Source of the DNA: Narthecium ossifragum
Taxonomy: Eukaryota; Streptophyta; Magnoliopsida; Dioscoreales; Nartheciaceae
Assembly: GCA_963920575.1 (NCBI GenBank)
Contig: OY986964.1
Coordinates: 14,001,460-14,065,459 of the forward strand
DNA length: 64,000 nucleotides
Direction of reading: 5' to 3'
Under the pieces are notes generated by a model. It had not been told where the DNA came from and made no database searches. It saw only the letters and a list, made by a program, of their open reading frames with translations. The first letter of the stretch is position 1. Every line of letters starts with the position of its first letter. Below are positions 11,043 to 22,755 of the stretch, piece after piece. The translations under genes were made by a program, and so were the position numbers.

Positions 11043-13510
11043 TGTCGCGCCCCGACCCGCTAAAGCCCAACCGGGCCGGGCGACGCGAACCGGAACCTAC
11101 AAAACACGGAAAACAATGCTGGCGAGGGTTCCCTCTAACCTATTGGTCTCCCTAACAGTTCATCAAAAGCACCCTCAATTAAAACAACAACATTGATCAG
11201 CAAAACCTCGAACCACAGATTTAAAACTCAAGTGTTAAAATACATATCCTCGGAGAGGGGAAGATTAAAATACAACATTACTCCCGTAGGAGACTAACTA
11301 ACATAGGGTAAAAGCAGTAAACGATCACCACCTCTCAAAGACCACCAGGCGCCGCCGCACCGCCGACCAACTGCCCGGTAGGGGCCACAGAAGAGGAACT
11401 GACGCCTGCACCTGCAAAACGCAGCCCCGGGTAGGTGTGAGCACTAAGCTCAGTAGGGATCTACACTACGCCACACAGAAGGAAGAGGGAAACGCAACAG
11501 TGTCGCCCTCAAGCCAGACTCAAGTAAGCTACAATGGTCCCATTACCATTCACCAGTGATCTCTAGGCATATCCAACTATGGTCACCCCAACGGACTGGG
11601 CCCATCCTGGATACACCTAGTGTCGTAGGGTTCCAGCTGTGGTCACCCATCACTCAATGGGCCCACACTGATGCCCCTACTGGCAGGAAAGGACACTGCC
11701 CAAAGAATAAGACCCGCCACCGGGGGCATCCTCAACACCTGACTTGAGGCCGACACGACCTCTAATCATCAAGCAACCAGTGTACCAGTCATCTAAGCCT
11801 ATCATCAAGTTTGACTGGACACTACAATTCAAACCGGGTCCAAACTACCCAACCCCGGTCCTAGGGCTAAGTCTGAGCTTCCAGCCTCGGGACGGCGACC
11901 CAAGGATCACCCACGCCCTAACCAATGCAACTAATGCACAAATCAACAATGCATGCTATGACACACACAACCAAGAGATAGGCATGCAACAGTATGGCAA
12001 ACATCATATAAGTCAGCCGGATCGCTGCAGCGGTACTACTGACCGCTGCCAGTCGATCCGCAGCGGGTTCCAGCATTACGACGGTACCACGACCGTCAAC
12101 GGTGAACTCCTACAACGGGAAGCAACCCCGACAACCGCTGATGAACAGTAAACAATATAATATTATATTCCGAAATATAATATTATATTGAAACACCCAA
12201 AACCTCTACTTAGGGGCTATTTGATCTTGTCGATCCGACATCCAAACGACGTCGGATTCAAGATCCAACTTAGCCACTAGTAGGTGTATATACCGGGATC
12301 CGTATATCCAAAAATCATAATCATCCAACGGTTGGATTAACGGGAAACACCAATTAAAAGTCGCTGATGAAACCAACTTACCCATTCATTGCTGCAACGC
12401 AGCCCTCCAGAAAACAATTCATAAAAAATCATAGAAAACTCAGAAAAATACGAAATAAGATGGAATGGAAAGCTAACGAGTAGATCTACAACTCTTATAT
12501 TTACCAAAAGCCAAAATCATGTACACGTAGGCCAGAAAACTCGCCACAAGCCGGCTGTTCTTCAATAACAGCAGAAAACCGGAAATCCGAGACTAATCAA
12601 GCATAAAACCTACTCAAATCTCAACTGATTAACATGAAACTTAAATCAGTAATTTTAATAGGCATAAGGACTCCAACAAAATAAAGATCAACAAGATCCA
12701 ACGACTAGATCTAGAGAAAACCCAAAATAAACATCAGTAGGTATTACCCTACCTAGCTGCGCTTTCTTCGGTTGATTCCCCGCGATTTGATCACCAACAA
12801 GCCTCCAAACCATTTCAGTGATCTTCCTCTCGTTGTCACGAATCGAACGAGCCTTAGAACGCCGAAAAAGATGGTCGGAGGAGGGAGAACAGAGGAGATG
12901 AAGCTCGCCGGCGGAGAGGAGAAGAAACAGAGCACCGCGGGAAAGAAGAGAAAGAAGGAAGAAGAAGAGAAGAGAAGGAGGAAGGGAAAAAGGGGGAGGG
13001 GAAAGCCGGAAAAGAGGGGAGAAAGGTGAAGGGAGGGGAGGGAAAGTCCTCCCCCCTCTGACACGAGAGAGCGACGGCCAGCGATGGCCATCCTCGCGAA
13101 GCAGAAAAGCCACCGACGCGATTCCGATCGGTCGCTCCAAGGAGCGATCGATCGCTCGCGCCCTGGCTCGATCCCACCACCGACTCGCTCACGAGTCCGA
13201 CCGATCGCTCCAAGGAGCGATTGATCGCTCGAGGGTCGTCAGCTGCCCAAAGGCAAGCTTCCGCGCGCCCGAGCTGGGATCTTCCGATCCCGGGTCCACC
13301 TAGCCATTCTAAACAAGCACTAACACATACAAGGTCAGTGTGTGCACACGCGGGTGTGAAACAAACCCACAAGACGCAATTTACCAAATTGCCCTTGCTG
13401 TCCAAGAAACAATGTTATCCACCGGATCGCGCGCTCGACGCGAAACAAACCAACGAGCCACGGGCCCGACCCAACCGGTCGACCCAGGAGTAGAGGCACG
13501 GGTCCTCACA
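11043..13510 (-). repeat. Solo LTR, family X (copy 1)
   Basis: On the plus strand it runs from TGTCGCGCCCCGACCC to GGGTCCTCACA, with a perfect 5-bp duplication GAAGA at 11038-11042 and 13511-13515. Shared family landmarks are a CACCTGCAAAACGCAGCCC box near 11409, the CAACGGTTGGATTAACGG box near 12327, and a TGTGTGCACACGCGGGTGTG box near 13340. The purine-rich tract 12930-13040 gives spurious long frames on both strands. TG...CA ends, 5-bp duplication and no internal coding mark a solo LTR. Terminal resemblance to Tekay/Del gypsy LTRs suggests the sense strand is minus, but that is uncertain. Confidence 0.85.
13127..13232. repeat. Palindrome cluster, GAGCGATCGATCGCTC type
   Basis: Two units each combine a small hairpin (CGCTCCAAGGAGCG) with the palindrome GCGATCGATCGC or its TTGATCGC variant, inside family X copy 1. 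Confidence 0.75.
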
Positions 13511-14159
13511 GAAGAGATGAAAGAATAAGGGAATGGAGAACAGAAGAGGAGGCAGTGGAAAAGGAGAAGAGAGGATGATAGGAGGAGCCATGTCCGACGG
13601 GAGAGGAGACTTCGTGAAGACACATCTCGTCGCATTTAATGCGATTGGAGGTTTTTTTTAACCCAAAAGCTGCCACGTATATGCTGTTATGATGAGTTGC
13701 ATATGTTTTGGATTAAAAATAGGATATGATGTGGCATGGCTATCCATGGGATGTGAGGCAGGGATAAAATCGGGATAAACTAAGTTTGTGGTCCTCTGTT
13801 TGCAAAAAAACAATGGGGGGTCTCATTCTGCCAAATGTGGACATCGGATGTCCTATTTGGCAACAAATTCACTTATCGGTGGATACTTATCCGGAAAATG
13901 GCGCCAAACACTCCTAGATATCTTGTCAAATCCCAGATATCTGGATTCCAATAGCGCAAAGTTATCATACCGTCAGTAGGCGAAACTTATACCAAGGTTA
14001 TCGAATAAAAAAACCTAACCTAGTTACACACATACCCCTCTCCTTTATTATCCCCATTCAATCTAGCCGCGATCTCATTCATGATGTGGGACAATGAAGT
14101 GCACGGATGGCCGGGGAGGTCGGAGCGAGGGCTGAGACAAGAAGCGCCGCCACCAGGGA
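13511..14159. other. Unassigned sequence between solo LTR and Cassandra
   Basis: 13545-13572 repeats the 25-base word at 11013-11042 (AGGAGGCAGTGGAAA), so the pre-insertion locus held a short tandem duplication. A minus-strand start codon context at 13620-13640 could be a gene 5' end, but the frame runs into the LTR. I see nothing recognisable in 13640-14159. Confidence 0.35.
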
Positions 14160-14525
14160 TGTCAGGCCCGCTGGGTCTACCGTGGGACAAGATGCCTGCG
14201 CCTGGAGGGCGGGGCTGAGTCGGGTAGCCGGGTAAGCAATCCCACAACGCATGGGTATGGTCCGGGGTTCGATATAAGTATATAGTAAGGCCTTAATAGA
14301 CACAACGCGTTTTAAAGCCGTGCTAGCAGTGATCCATCGGAAAACTCCATGATTAAGCGTGCTCGACCTGAAGTAGTCACACGATGGGTGACCTACTGGG
14401 AAGTTTTTCCAGATTTCTGTGGTGAGTCAAAAGCGGACAATATTGTTTCAGGTGGTGCCCTCGGGTGGATCCTGGTCGGACCGGGAGCCCAGGGTCGGGG
14501 CCCAGTGGAGGGCCGGGGTGTTACA
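14160..14525 (+). repeat. Cassandra copy 1, first LTR
   Basis: It starts TGTCAGGCCC and ends GGGGTGTTACA (366 bp). The primer site follows three bases later. The second LTR repeats both ends, which fixes these boundaries. Confidence 0.85.
14322..14408 (+). promoter_or_regulatory. 5S-rRNA-like pol III promoter in Cassandra LTR
   Basis: The segment follows the 3' two-thirds of plant 5S rRNA. The box A region has TTAAGCGTGCT (14353-14363), the intermediate element reads GTAGTCAC, and box C is GATGGGTGACC then CTGGGAAGT (14383-14405). The order and spacing match 5S. A 5S gene would need the missing first third, so this is a captured promoter, as known for the family. Confidence 0.85.
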
Positions 14526-14528
14526 GTA

Positions 14529-14541
14529 TGGTATCAGAGCC
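14529..14541 (+). other. Cassandra primer binding site
   Basis: TGGTATCAGAGCC, complementary to initiator tRNA-Met, lies three bases after the LTR end. It is repeated at 14698-14710 after the second, shortened LTR. Confidence 0.9.
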
Positions 14542-14880
14542 GGTTCCCAGCCGGAAATTGTGCCAGCGAGGACGCTGGGCCTCCAAGGGGGTGGATTGTC
14601 AGGCCCGCTGGGTCTACCGTGGGACAAGATGCCTGCGCTTGGAGGGCGGGGCTGAGTCGGGTAGCCGGGTAAGCAACCCCACAATGGTGTTACAGTATGG
14701 TATCAGAGCCGGTTCCCAGCCGGAAATTGTGCCAGCGAGGACGCTGGGCCTCCAAGGGGGTGGATTGAGGGCGGGACTGAGTCGGGTAGCCGGGTAAGGA
14801 ATCCCACAACGCCTGGGTATAGTCCGGGGTTCGATATAAGTATATAGTAAGGCCTTAATAGACACAACGCGTTTTGAAGC

Positions 14881-14967
14881 CGTGCTGGCAGTGATCCATC
14901 AGAAAACTCCATGGTTAAGCGTGCTCGACATGGAGTAGTCACACGATGGGTGACCTACTGGGAAGTT
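14881..14967 (+). promoter_or_regulatory. Second 5S-like promoter in truncated Cassandra LTR
   Basis: This is nearly identical to 14322-14408, with the TTAAGCGTGCT and GATGGGTGACC boxes intact. The LTR stops a few bases later, so transcripts would run into 14970 onwards. Confidence 0.75.
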
Positions 14968-14970
14968 TTT

Positions 14971-15475
14971 TCAGGGGTTTGAGAGGGATGTTCTTGGACT
15001 AGTTAATTGAATAAGTCATCTATGGTTAATTATCGACTTTTAAAAAGCAAGGTCTGTGTTTTCATACAACTATGGCTAAAATAGCGAAGAACATAGGAGC
15101 TTTTATCCTCTCACCCTCATTAATTGAGGATTAGATAGGTTTGTAGTGATAACATACTTGTATAACTAAAAGGTGTTTGGTAATTATATTACATAACTTA
15201 TGGAATAAATCCATGGATAACTTCTTTTTGAATGCAAAATACCAAAACTACCCTTCTTTTTATTTCATACTTTTCCTTACCAATTCTTCATCTCAATAGT
15301 ATTGTATTGGTTTATTAATTAGATAATTGGTGTTTACACTAAATCTGTGTAGCATGTTTACTAGTACACCACTGTTATTAGATTTAAGATGTAAGCATCA
15401 TTTGACATTAGTTATGGACAGTTATACTTGATTATGTAATTCTGATGACCTTTTTACCCCCATGATCACCACACC
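14971..15475. other. AT-rich spacer, no gene
   Basis: This is ordinary AT-rich sequence without an open frame, LTR end or RNA gene that I can support. Confidence 0.5.
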
Positions 15476-16320
15476 ATGACCTCAACTTTAATTAACTCCA
15501 TCGTCCCCTCCTCGCCCCGTCCCTCTCCCCCTCCCCGCCCTATCCCTCTCCCTCTCCCCCTCCTCTACCCCTCCCCTCCCCGTCCCTCTCCCCCTCCTCT
15601 CCCCGTCCCCTCCCCACCCTCTCCCCTCCCCGTCCCTCTCCCCCTCACCGCCCGAGGTCCTCACCCCCTACCCCTCCTCTCCCCATGCAACTCTGCTACC
15701 GCAATCAACAAGTGTGACGCCTCCGATCCATCATCGCATCGCCTCAATGCCTCCGATCTGTCGTCGCCGGAGGTCTTCGTGATGGACGATGTTGTCTACG
15801 TCAACTCTAACCCCGGCCACTCCTTCCGGGACATCTGCAAGAATATCGTCAGCTCCGAGGACATCTCCGCAGACCCCGCCCCCATGAACGGCTTCGTCCA
15901 ATAGGTTGAGTCCATGGGCAAAGGCATGGCCCTCACCACCGAGCTCACCTTCTCCTTCCCTCTCGACCTACGTGCTCTCCTCTCCCTCGCCCTTCCCTCC
16001 GCCCCGGGATTCCATGACTAGTGTCGCCTGCCCCTCCTCCACCTCCCCATCGCAGTAGCCTCCGCCGCCGCAGCTTCACTCCATCGGTCTCACAACCATC
16101 GCGCCGCCGCGCGCCACTGCTGATCCCTCTCTTCCACCGCTTCTTCCACACCCATGCCGGAGTCCTCGACGGCCTCAGCAACGGCATCTTTGCGGAGCCC
16201 ACCCTCTGCAACCTCTACCTCCCCGTCACCAACTCCCGCGGTGGCATCTACGGCACCTTGGGCGGGTCCCAGTTCGCCAAGCAGATCGCAGGCTCGCTGA
16301 TCATCAGCGGGAGAAAAGAG
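15476..16320 (+). pseudogene. GC-rich gene-like fragments, unrecognised
   Basis: 15490-15680 is a CT-rich simple tract that yields a meaningless Pro/Ser frame. After it, 15700-15903 reads open with balanced composition (contains VFVMDDVVYVNSNPG), ends in TAG at 15901, and codon-like GC3-rich sequence continues in the same frame past 15960. A second block at 16140-16315 (contains HTHAGVLDGLSNGIF) is also open and GC3-rich. They look like exons or a processed copy, not repeats, but I cannot name the source gene. A short related-looking piece lies at 16977-17076. Confidence 0.4.
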
Positions 16321-16375
16321 AAAAGGGAAAAGGGAAAAGGGAAAAGAGAAAAGAGAAAAGGAAAAAGTGAAAAAG

Positions 16376-16905
16376 TGAAAAGTAAAGTTGGGAGCTCATC
16401 GTCGGTTAAGACCAATATAGGAGGGATAATAGCGACATTAGGGAATGATTCTGGTGGCTGATCGATGAGAATGGCGGCGGAGACGGGGTCGAATGAGCAA
16501 AGAGAAAAGATAAAAGATAAAAGATAAAAGATAAAAAGAAAAAAGAAAAAAGAAAAAGAGAAAAATGTATAAGAGAAAAGTGAAGTTGGGAGCTTGTCGT
16601 TTGTTAAGACAAGTATAGGAGGGATAGTAGGGACATCAGGGAATGATTCTGGTGGTGGATTCACGAGAATGGCGGCGAAGACGGGGGATTGAAGGAAAAA
16701 AGGAGTAAAGATAAAAGATAAAAGATAAAAATGGAAAAAAGAAAAGTGAAGTTGGGCTCGTCGTCGGTTAAGACCAGTATAGGAGGGATAGTAGGGACAT
16801 CAGGGAATGATTCTGGTGGCTGATCGACGAGAATGGCGGCAGAGACGGGGGGTCGAATGAGAAAAGAGAAAAGAAAAAAAAAGATAAATGAAAAAGAGAA
16901 AAGTG
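16376..16905. repeat. Minisatellite 1, three units of about 165-200 bp
   Basis: Each unit carries AAGTGAAGTTGGG, a TCGTCGGTTAAGACCAGTAT segment, GGGAATGATTCTGGTGG, and GAGAATGGCGGC, followed by a GATAAAA/GAAAAAG run of variable length. Most length differences lie in the A-rich run. Confidence 0.75.
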
Positions 16906-17139
16906 AAGTCTGCATCTGAGCTTCCATACAAACATAGCAAAGAGAAAATATCGTTCGTAGCCATTTCTTCTCCATAAAGTGGACCAACTCCGACGAGGAT
17001 CTCGCCAAGCTGATTAACTCGGAGATCAGGGACGACATCATCGCCGATGATGGCGGCCAAGTCTGCATCTCAACTTCCATTTTTTCTTTTCTCGTTTCTC
17101 TTTTCTACAAAACTCCTCTAGTGTGGCGTCGTCGGGCTT

Positions 17140-17660
17140 CTGCCGTCGTTGTGTTTTGTATGTTGTTCATTGGTCCAGTTCAATATTGACCCAATATTCA
17201 GTTTTCTCTTTTCCCTTTACCAATATTCACTTTTCTCTTTTCCCTTTACCAATATTCAGTTTTCTCTTTTCTCTTTGCTATATTTTGTATATTGTTCATT
17301 GTTTCAATTCAATACTGAATATTCAATTTTCTCTTTTCTATTTTCTATTTTCTCTTTTCTCTTTGCTATGTTTTGTATGTTGTTCATTGTTTCAATTCAA
17401 TACGGACCGAATATTCTCTTTTCTTTTTTCTCTTTACTATGTTTTGTATGTTGTTCAATGTTTCAATTCAATACTGACCAAATATTCTCTTTTCACTTTT
17501 CTCTTTGCTATGTTTTGTATATTGTTCATTGTTTCAGTTCAATACTGAATATTCAGTTTTCTCTTTTCTATTTTCTATTTTCTCTTTTCTCTTTGCTATG
17601 CTTGTATGTTGTTCATTGTTTCAATTCAATACTAACCAAATATTCTCTTTTCTCTTTTCT
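17140..17660. repeat. Minisatellite 2, about six units of 65-130 bp
   Basis: Units begin with TATGTTTTGTATGTTGTTCA near 17146, 17277, 17368, 17434, 17508 and 17597 and continue with TTTCAATTCAATACTG and a TTTTCTC run. The Phe/Leu/Ser frames across it are by-products of the repeat. Confidence 0.8.
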
Positions 17661-18136
17661 TTTTGACAACAAAGCTAAAAAATTTCGAGATCTAATCGAT
17701 AGCATTATTTAGGATCCGATGTCGGATGGAGCCGGGATGGCCGGAGGTGACGTAGTTGAGAGGAGGCGGCGCTGGAGCTCGTGAAGAAGATGAACCGTGA
17801 GCTAGGAGAGGACGGCGGTGCTTGGTCGCTGGATCTGGCCGGAGAATGGACGGAGGAGGGTTGCGGCAGTGAGGGGTCCTTGGATCTGATGGTGGATTGC
17901 GCTAGAGACGTCGTGTGGTGGTGTTGAGCAGGGGCGGCGCCGGGGAGGATCTTAACGAGGCCGCGGTGGTTGCGTGGTCTAGAGGAGGAAGGACGAGAGT
18001 AGCGGGGGATGGCGCCGGTTCCGATGAGGGTCCAGCCCGGGGAGGATCCCGGCGAGGTTGCGGTGATTGCGGGGTCTAGAGGAGGAAGGAGGAGAGGAGG
18101 CCCCAAGTTTCGGGGTGTAGAGGATGAAGGAGTGGA

Positions 18137-18545
18137 GGAGAGGATATGGAGGTGGGGGCGGTGGATCTGGATCTGGAGGTGGGGGCGGCTCTGGAGGTGG
18201 GAGCTCGTCGGATTTGAACGTGGGAGCGGTCGGCGACGGATATTTGGGTGGGGGCGGCAGCGGATTTGGATTTGGGAGCGGTCGACGACGGATCTGGAGG
18301 TTGTAGCGGCCGACAACGGAAATGGGGGTGGGGGCGGCGGCGGATCTACATCTGGGAGAGGCCGACGATGGATCTGGGGGTGGGGGCGGCGGCAGATCGG
18401 GATCTAGGAGCAGCCGGCGATGGATCTGGAGATAGGAGCAGCCATCGACGGATCTGGAGGTAGGAGCCGCTAGCGATGGATCTGGGGGTGGGGGCGCCGG
18501 CGGATCTGGATCTGGGAGCGGCGGCGGCGGATCAGGGGGTGGAAG
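18137..18545. repeat. Minisatellite 3, GC-rich
   Basis: Degenerate units of about 60 bp are built from GGATCTGGAGGTGGGGGCGG and GGAGCGGCCGACGACGGATC. It produces Gly-rich frames on + and a Pro/Ser/Arg frame on - (17705-18316) that I do not accept as genes. Confidence 0.7.
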
Positions 18546-18599
18546 CTGGCCGGATGTGGAGGTGTGGGGGAGGTGTTTTAAAGGGGATTTGGTGATAAT

Positions 18600-19918
18600 A
18601 ATAAAGAGAAGGGCATAAGAATCTTTTAAACTTTAAGACGGTGTTAAGGAGTTAAATCTAATTGTTGTTGTTTTATTAGTAGGATAAGATCTACTTATGG
18701 TGCTCCCTACTAAAAACCCCTTTATTAATTACCAAATTTGATTAATAAGTCAAAATATATTATCCTTAATAATTTTGTTATTTAATTAATATGAAAATGT
18801 GTCATCTTGTTTTCTTTTGGTTGTTTTGCTAAACCAATGAACCTAATTAGCTTATCCATTCTTTGTACCTCGAGTCTCTAATTAGTAGGAAAATTTGTGA
18901 TGTTCTTTATTCTTCATGTCAATAGATGGTATGTCTGCTAAATCAACATTATATGCAGTGTGTTGATCATGCAAGAAGGCCAATTATCAAATATATTACT
19001 AATTTCACAACAATGTGGTTTGAGTTTGTGACCCTCACAAATATATTAAGATCATATTTTCTTGAACTTTGTGTTACAACTGTAGAAAGAAGCAACAAAT
19101 TTGTGCATCAGAATGGCCTATAAGTTTGAACGGCATAATGTTACATTTAGCCAGCCTCATTCTCGAAGAAGATAAACAATTTCTTCTTGCACACCAAATC
19201 ACTTCATTTCATAAATATTCAAATGAAAAATTGAAAAATAATAGATTAACAGAAAAAAGCGGCAACTCTTCATTTCCAAATCATTCGCGTCACATTTATA
19301 CAAACATGAACTCGGGAAGACAAATTCAAGTTGTATAGATGGAGATTTTCCTGGACTAGGGCCAAAACCATGACAATATAGCCTTGCAAAAGATGGAACA
19401 ACTGAATGACTTCCAACCAAATTACAGTAACTCGTTCAAAACTAGGTTAGAAAGATCTGAACACTTGGATTTTTTGGCTGCAAGCTAGCTGAACACATGA
19501 CAATATGGAAAAGCCACTTTCAGAAACCCATAAAAGCCATAAGCTGATATCAGAGAACAGTACACCAACATATGCTCTTTTCTGTGGCATCTGTCAGCTG
19601 GTTATCTGCAAGTAAAAATGATGATAAAGTCACATAAATGAAAATGGTATTTCCCGTGCATGTTATAGCGAGACTCTTGCAAGACACAACAAGATAGGTG
19701 GAAAAATTTATCAATTCGTGGGGGACGTATCAACAACAAGAACTCATATTTGAATCATCTTGAATTTAGTAGTTCCACAGATGCCCAAGTTCTTCAAAAC
19801 CTATTTCAACATATATATGAGATACAATTGATAATACAAAGTATAGTTTCTCATTAGTCTACAACTACAACAGGCTCAAAAACTTTGGGGTCCTAATAAG
19901 CTTTATCTTGCTAGATTT
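18600..19918. other. AT-rich spacer, no gene
   Basis: No frame, RNA gene or element end here can be supported. Confidence 0.5.
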
Positions 19919-20843
19919 CCTTTTTTTTGAAGAGATAAGCCCGAAGGCTGGGTTCTTACATCAAACTATCAACTCCGACCCACCTGGACCATTCCCGTAA
20001 GTGGGATGACCAGACATGATATCTACCACCTCTCAGGCTTGTCTAGCCACAAAGTCCGCCCTCTGATTATCCTCACGGGGGATATACAAAATACAGAAAT
20101 TTTTAAACCTATTCGCACGCCACCAAATCTCACGCACAAGCAAAAAGACACTCCCTAACCCAGGGAACCTCCCATGTACTAGATTAACAGCTTTCAATGA
20201 ATCACTTTCCACCATCACAGATCCCCTATCCATACCCGCTTGCATTGCTATTGAATTGCTGCCAACTCACCATGAAGCACAGCTTCTTGTTCAAATTCTA
20301 CCACATTAGATATCGTCCAGCAAAATACTGTCATCATCAACCACACAAACCACTCCTAGTCTTGCAGCCCGCCCATCGTCACCTACAGATGCATCAACCT
20401 GCAACCTTACGCACTGCCAGGATTTTTGGACAGCTGTACTTGTCGGGGAAAATTCACCATGCACCAACAAGAACTCACGAGCCAGCCAACAAATCCGGCG
20501 ACAAATATCTTCCACCTTATCTGACTCCTCCTCATAGACCAATACACACCTAGACTTCTAGAGGCACCACAAGGTATATGCAAGCACCGATTTCATCCTC
20601 TTGATTACAATATCTTTATTGCTCCTCCCTAGCAACTAGAAACATTCATCAACTCCCCAACAAGAAAAATCCACCTGCCTGCAACCTTGAAGCACTCCCT
20701 CACATGTATGCTTGGCGAATGGACACTCAAGGAGGATATGATCGATGGCTTCATCAACTCCATGGCAACAACAAAAATCCTTCTCGATAGTTAGGCCCAC
20801 ACTCCACAGCGTCGTCAATGTTGGGAGCTTCCTATGTGCAAGT
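19919..20843 (-). pseudogene. L1-type LINE 3' end: zinc-binding RT domain and RNase H
   Basis: On the minus strand the order is a zf-RVT segment (CCCHGVDEAIDHILLECPF near 20720-20785) and then a plant LINE RNase H domain. The RNase H pieces are LQVDAS near 20390 (first catalytic Asp), VESDSLKAV near 20195-20215 and EDNQRADFVARQA near 20035-20075. Stops and frame changes separate the pieces. The reverse transcriptase and endonuclease are missing, so this is a 5'-truncated copy, common for LINEs. A short T run at 19920-19928 is the probable poly(A) tail on the element strand. The upstream boundary meets LTR-like sequence near 20846. Confidence 0.8.
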
Positions 20844-20846
20844 GAT

Positions 20847-21070
20847 GATGATGCATAATGTTATATTTTTACCTCTTAATACTTAGTCTCCTGTGCTTAT
20901 TTGATACCTAAATACACTCATATTCCTTATATTTGGATTTAGGTTATAATTGGAGTCATTGAGTGCAAAACAGGGCAAAAAGAGCATATTTGGGCAGTTT
21001 TTGTATAAAGGGATCGATCTTCAATAATGGAGAGATCGATCTTATCATGACGTAATGAAGAAATCCAAGC
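20847..21070 (+). repeat. Possible Athila-like LTR fragment
   Basis: It starts TGATGATGATG, is AT-rich and has two GGATCGATCTT/GAGATCGATCTT words at 21011-21041, like the LTR at 3497-5001. No 3' end or target duplication was found. Confidence 0.35.
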
Positions 21071-22755
21071 TGAAGGAACAATGATCGATAATATGCGTGC
21101 CATTAATTGCACCAATAGGATTCTGTGAAATACAATTATAGCATTAATGCCACGGAACATAAGCACATGCTATAATGCACAGTGTTGTAGACTATTCATG
21201 TATTTTACATTAAATGGGGCCCAGGTGGAATTCCCCTCCAACTTATGGTGGACGACATGTATTCAGGGAGTTGCATGTATTCAGGTCTCAATTCTATGAC
21301 AACATTCAATACGTGATTGAAAATTCAACTTATTGTTTGTCCAGAATGCTGAATTTTCTCTACCAGCACTCTGTTAGAAACTCCATGGCCAATCCCATGA
21401 AGAAAGATTGCAAGTTGGTCATTACTAGTCACACACAAGCCGTGAAACACTTTCTTTGACAACCGAAACAATTCTAGACATCTTGTTTCATGACCATCCA
21501 TGATATCATTGATTAGTTAATGTCAGGAGAAAGGCCTAGTGCGGCACGACACCGGAGCTAGCCGTTGCGAAGTAGATGCAAGATCTTCTAGAGCTATCTC
21601 AATAATCATCTCCTTCTTTTCTGATGACCCTAATGAACTCTCATACGAAAAAAAAACTCATTTCTGCCAAAAAATAATATTAACCCTTTTTTGAAATCAT
21701 TGATTAGTTGATGTTAGAAAAATATCATACGTTCAATGTTTTATTCTTTTCTTAGGAGCTTGATAAAGTACAAACGATCATATACCTCCTCACATGTCAT
21801 GAGTTAATTAATAGGATTAATGTCATATTATTCCCACAAATCTTCTGAAAGATCATATTAGTCCCTCGAATTATGACAATGTCATGTTTTTCTAAAATAA
21901 AATACCAAAATTGCTCATTCCATATTATCATCAATGGGACTATTCTAGACGGTGCTTGATTGAAAAAGACAGTATACAGGTAGAAGAAGTTATTTAAAAT
22001 AAAATCCCAAAATCCTGCTCATTCCATAGTCTAATTAGGATACTTTACTACTTCTTTTTTCTTGAAATAATCAATGACATCTTTAATGCATATACTGCAT
22101 CGAAATGTGTATACTTTGAGCTCTAACCCTCATTTTGAAACTTATTGATATCAATTAAAGATGTGTATATAAGGTAACCTTATTTATAATAATAGCGAGA
22201 AAGAACAATACTAAAATTGATCAAAGCATCTAAAAGGAAAGAAGGAGTCCAATTGAGCAAAAATCATATATATTTGAATATAATATTAGCATTTTCTGTC
22301 ATCACAAATTGGCAAATGCTAAGTTCATATATTAGCATTTACTGTCGTCACAAATTGGCATATGCTAAGTCCATATATTTGCATTTCCTGTCATCACAAT
22401 TGGTGATCCAAATCAAATGAATCAAGCTGAAAATGTTGGCACAAGAGTAGGAATCAGTATTCCAACATGACAACTGCCTCAAGCTTAATACACCGAACTA
22501 CCCATAAGAAAACTTAAATAAAAATACAACACCTTCAAAAACTACTGAGTAGTAGAAAACACAGCTAGGAGTAAAGAGGAACTGAGCTCGTTATATAGGG
22601 TGCCCAACCACTAGGACATAGCATATAATTAAACATATACAAACAAAATAGACATTCTTCCTATAATAGCAACACAACTATCACATAGACCAAAATATCT
22701 AGCATCTATAAAGCCATGTGCCCAACCCCAAGACACCTCCCTCCTCGTCGTCAAG
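21071..22755. other. AT-rich sequence, no gene
   Basis: Nothing coding could be supported. It contains a three-unit tandem repeat at 22270-22402 (next entry). Confidence 0.45.
22270..22402. repeat. Short tandem repeat, about 53 bp x 2.5
   Basis: Units contain ATATTAGCATTTWCTGTC, then GTCACAAATTGGCAWATGCTA and AGTYCATAT. The third unit is incomplete. Confidence 0.75.

Larger units (their letters stand above)
14160..14970 (+). mobile_element. Cassandra TRIM, tandemly rearranged (copy 1)
   Basis: The unit reads LTR (14160-14525), 71-base internal part, a 98-base LTR with its middle deleted (14597-14694), the internal part again, then a 5'-truncated third LTR (about 14767-14970). Each internal part has an iMet primer site and a purine tract (CCAAGGGGGTGGAT) and no coding capacity. 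The LTR holds a stretch matching plant 5S rRNA, the defining feature of Cassandra TRIMs. Such elements depend on enzymes from other retrotransposons. The right end is cut at a run of T, so no clean target duplication is visible. Confidence 0.85.

Noticed and set aside
12688..13405. Overlapping Lys/Glu-rich and Ser/Phe-rich frames
   Set aside because: Low-complexity purine tract inside a solo LTR; the same by-products recur at 36238-36733 and 41213-41817.
14322..14408. A 5S rRNA gene
   Set aside because: Only the 3' two-thirds of 5S is present, with substitutions, and it lies within an LTR next to a primer site. Cassandra explains it fully.
15476..15700. Pro/Ser-rich protein start
   Set aside because: CT-rich simple sequence with no coding bias.
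17123..17712. Phe/Leu/Ser-rich membrane-like proteins in two frames
   Set aside because: Both frames follow from the T-rich minisatellite units.
17705..18407. 203-residue minus-strand frame and Gly-rich plus-strand frames
   Set aside because: Generated by a GC-rich minisatellite; composition follows the repeat and no domain is seen.
21214..21459. 81-codon plus-strand frame
   Set aside because: No recognisable domain, no neighbouring signal, and length expected by chance.
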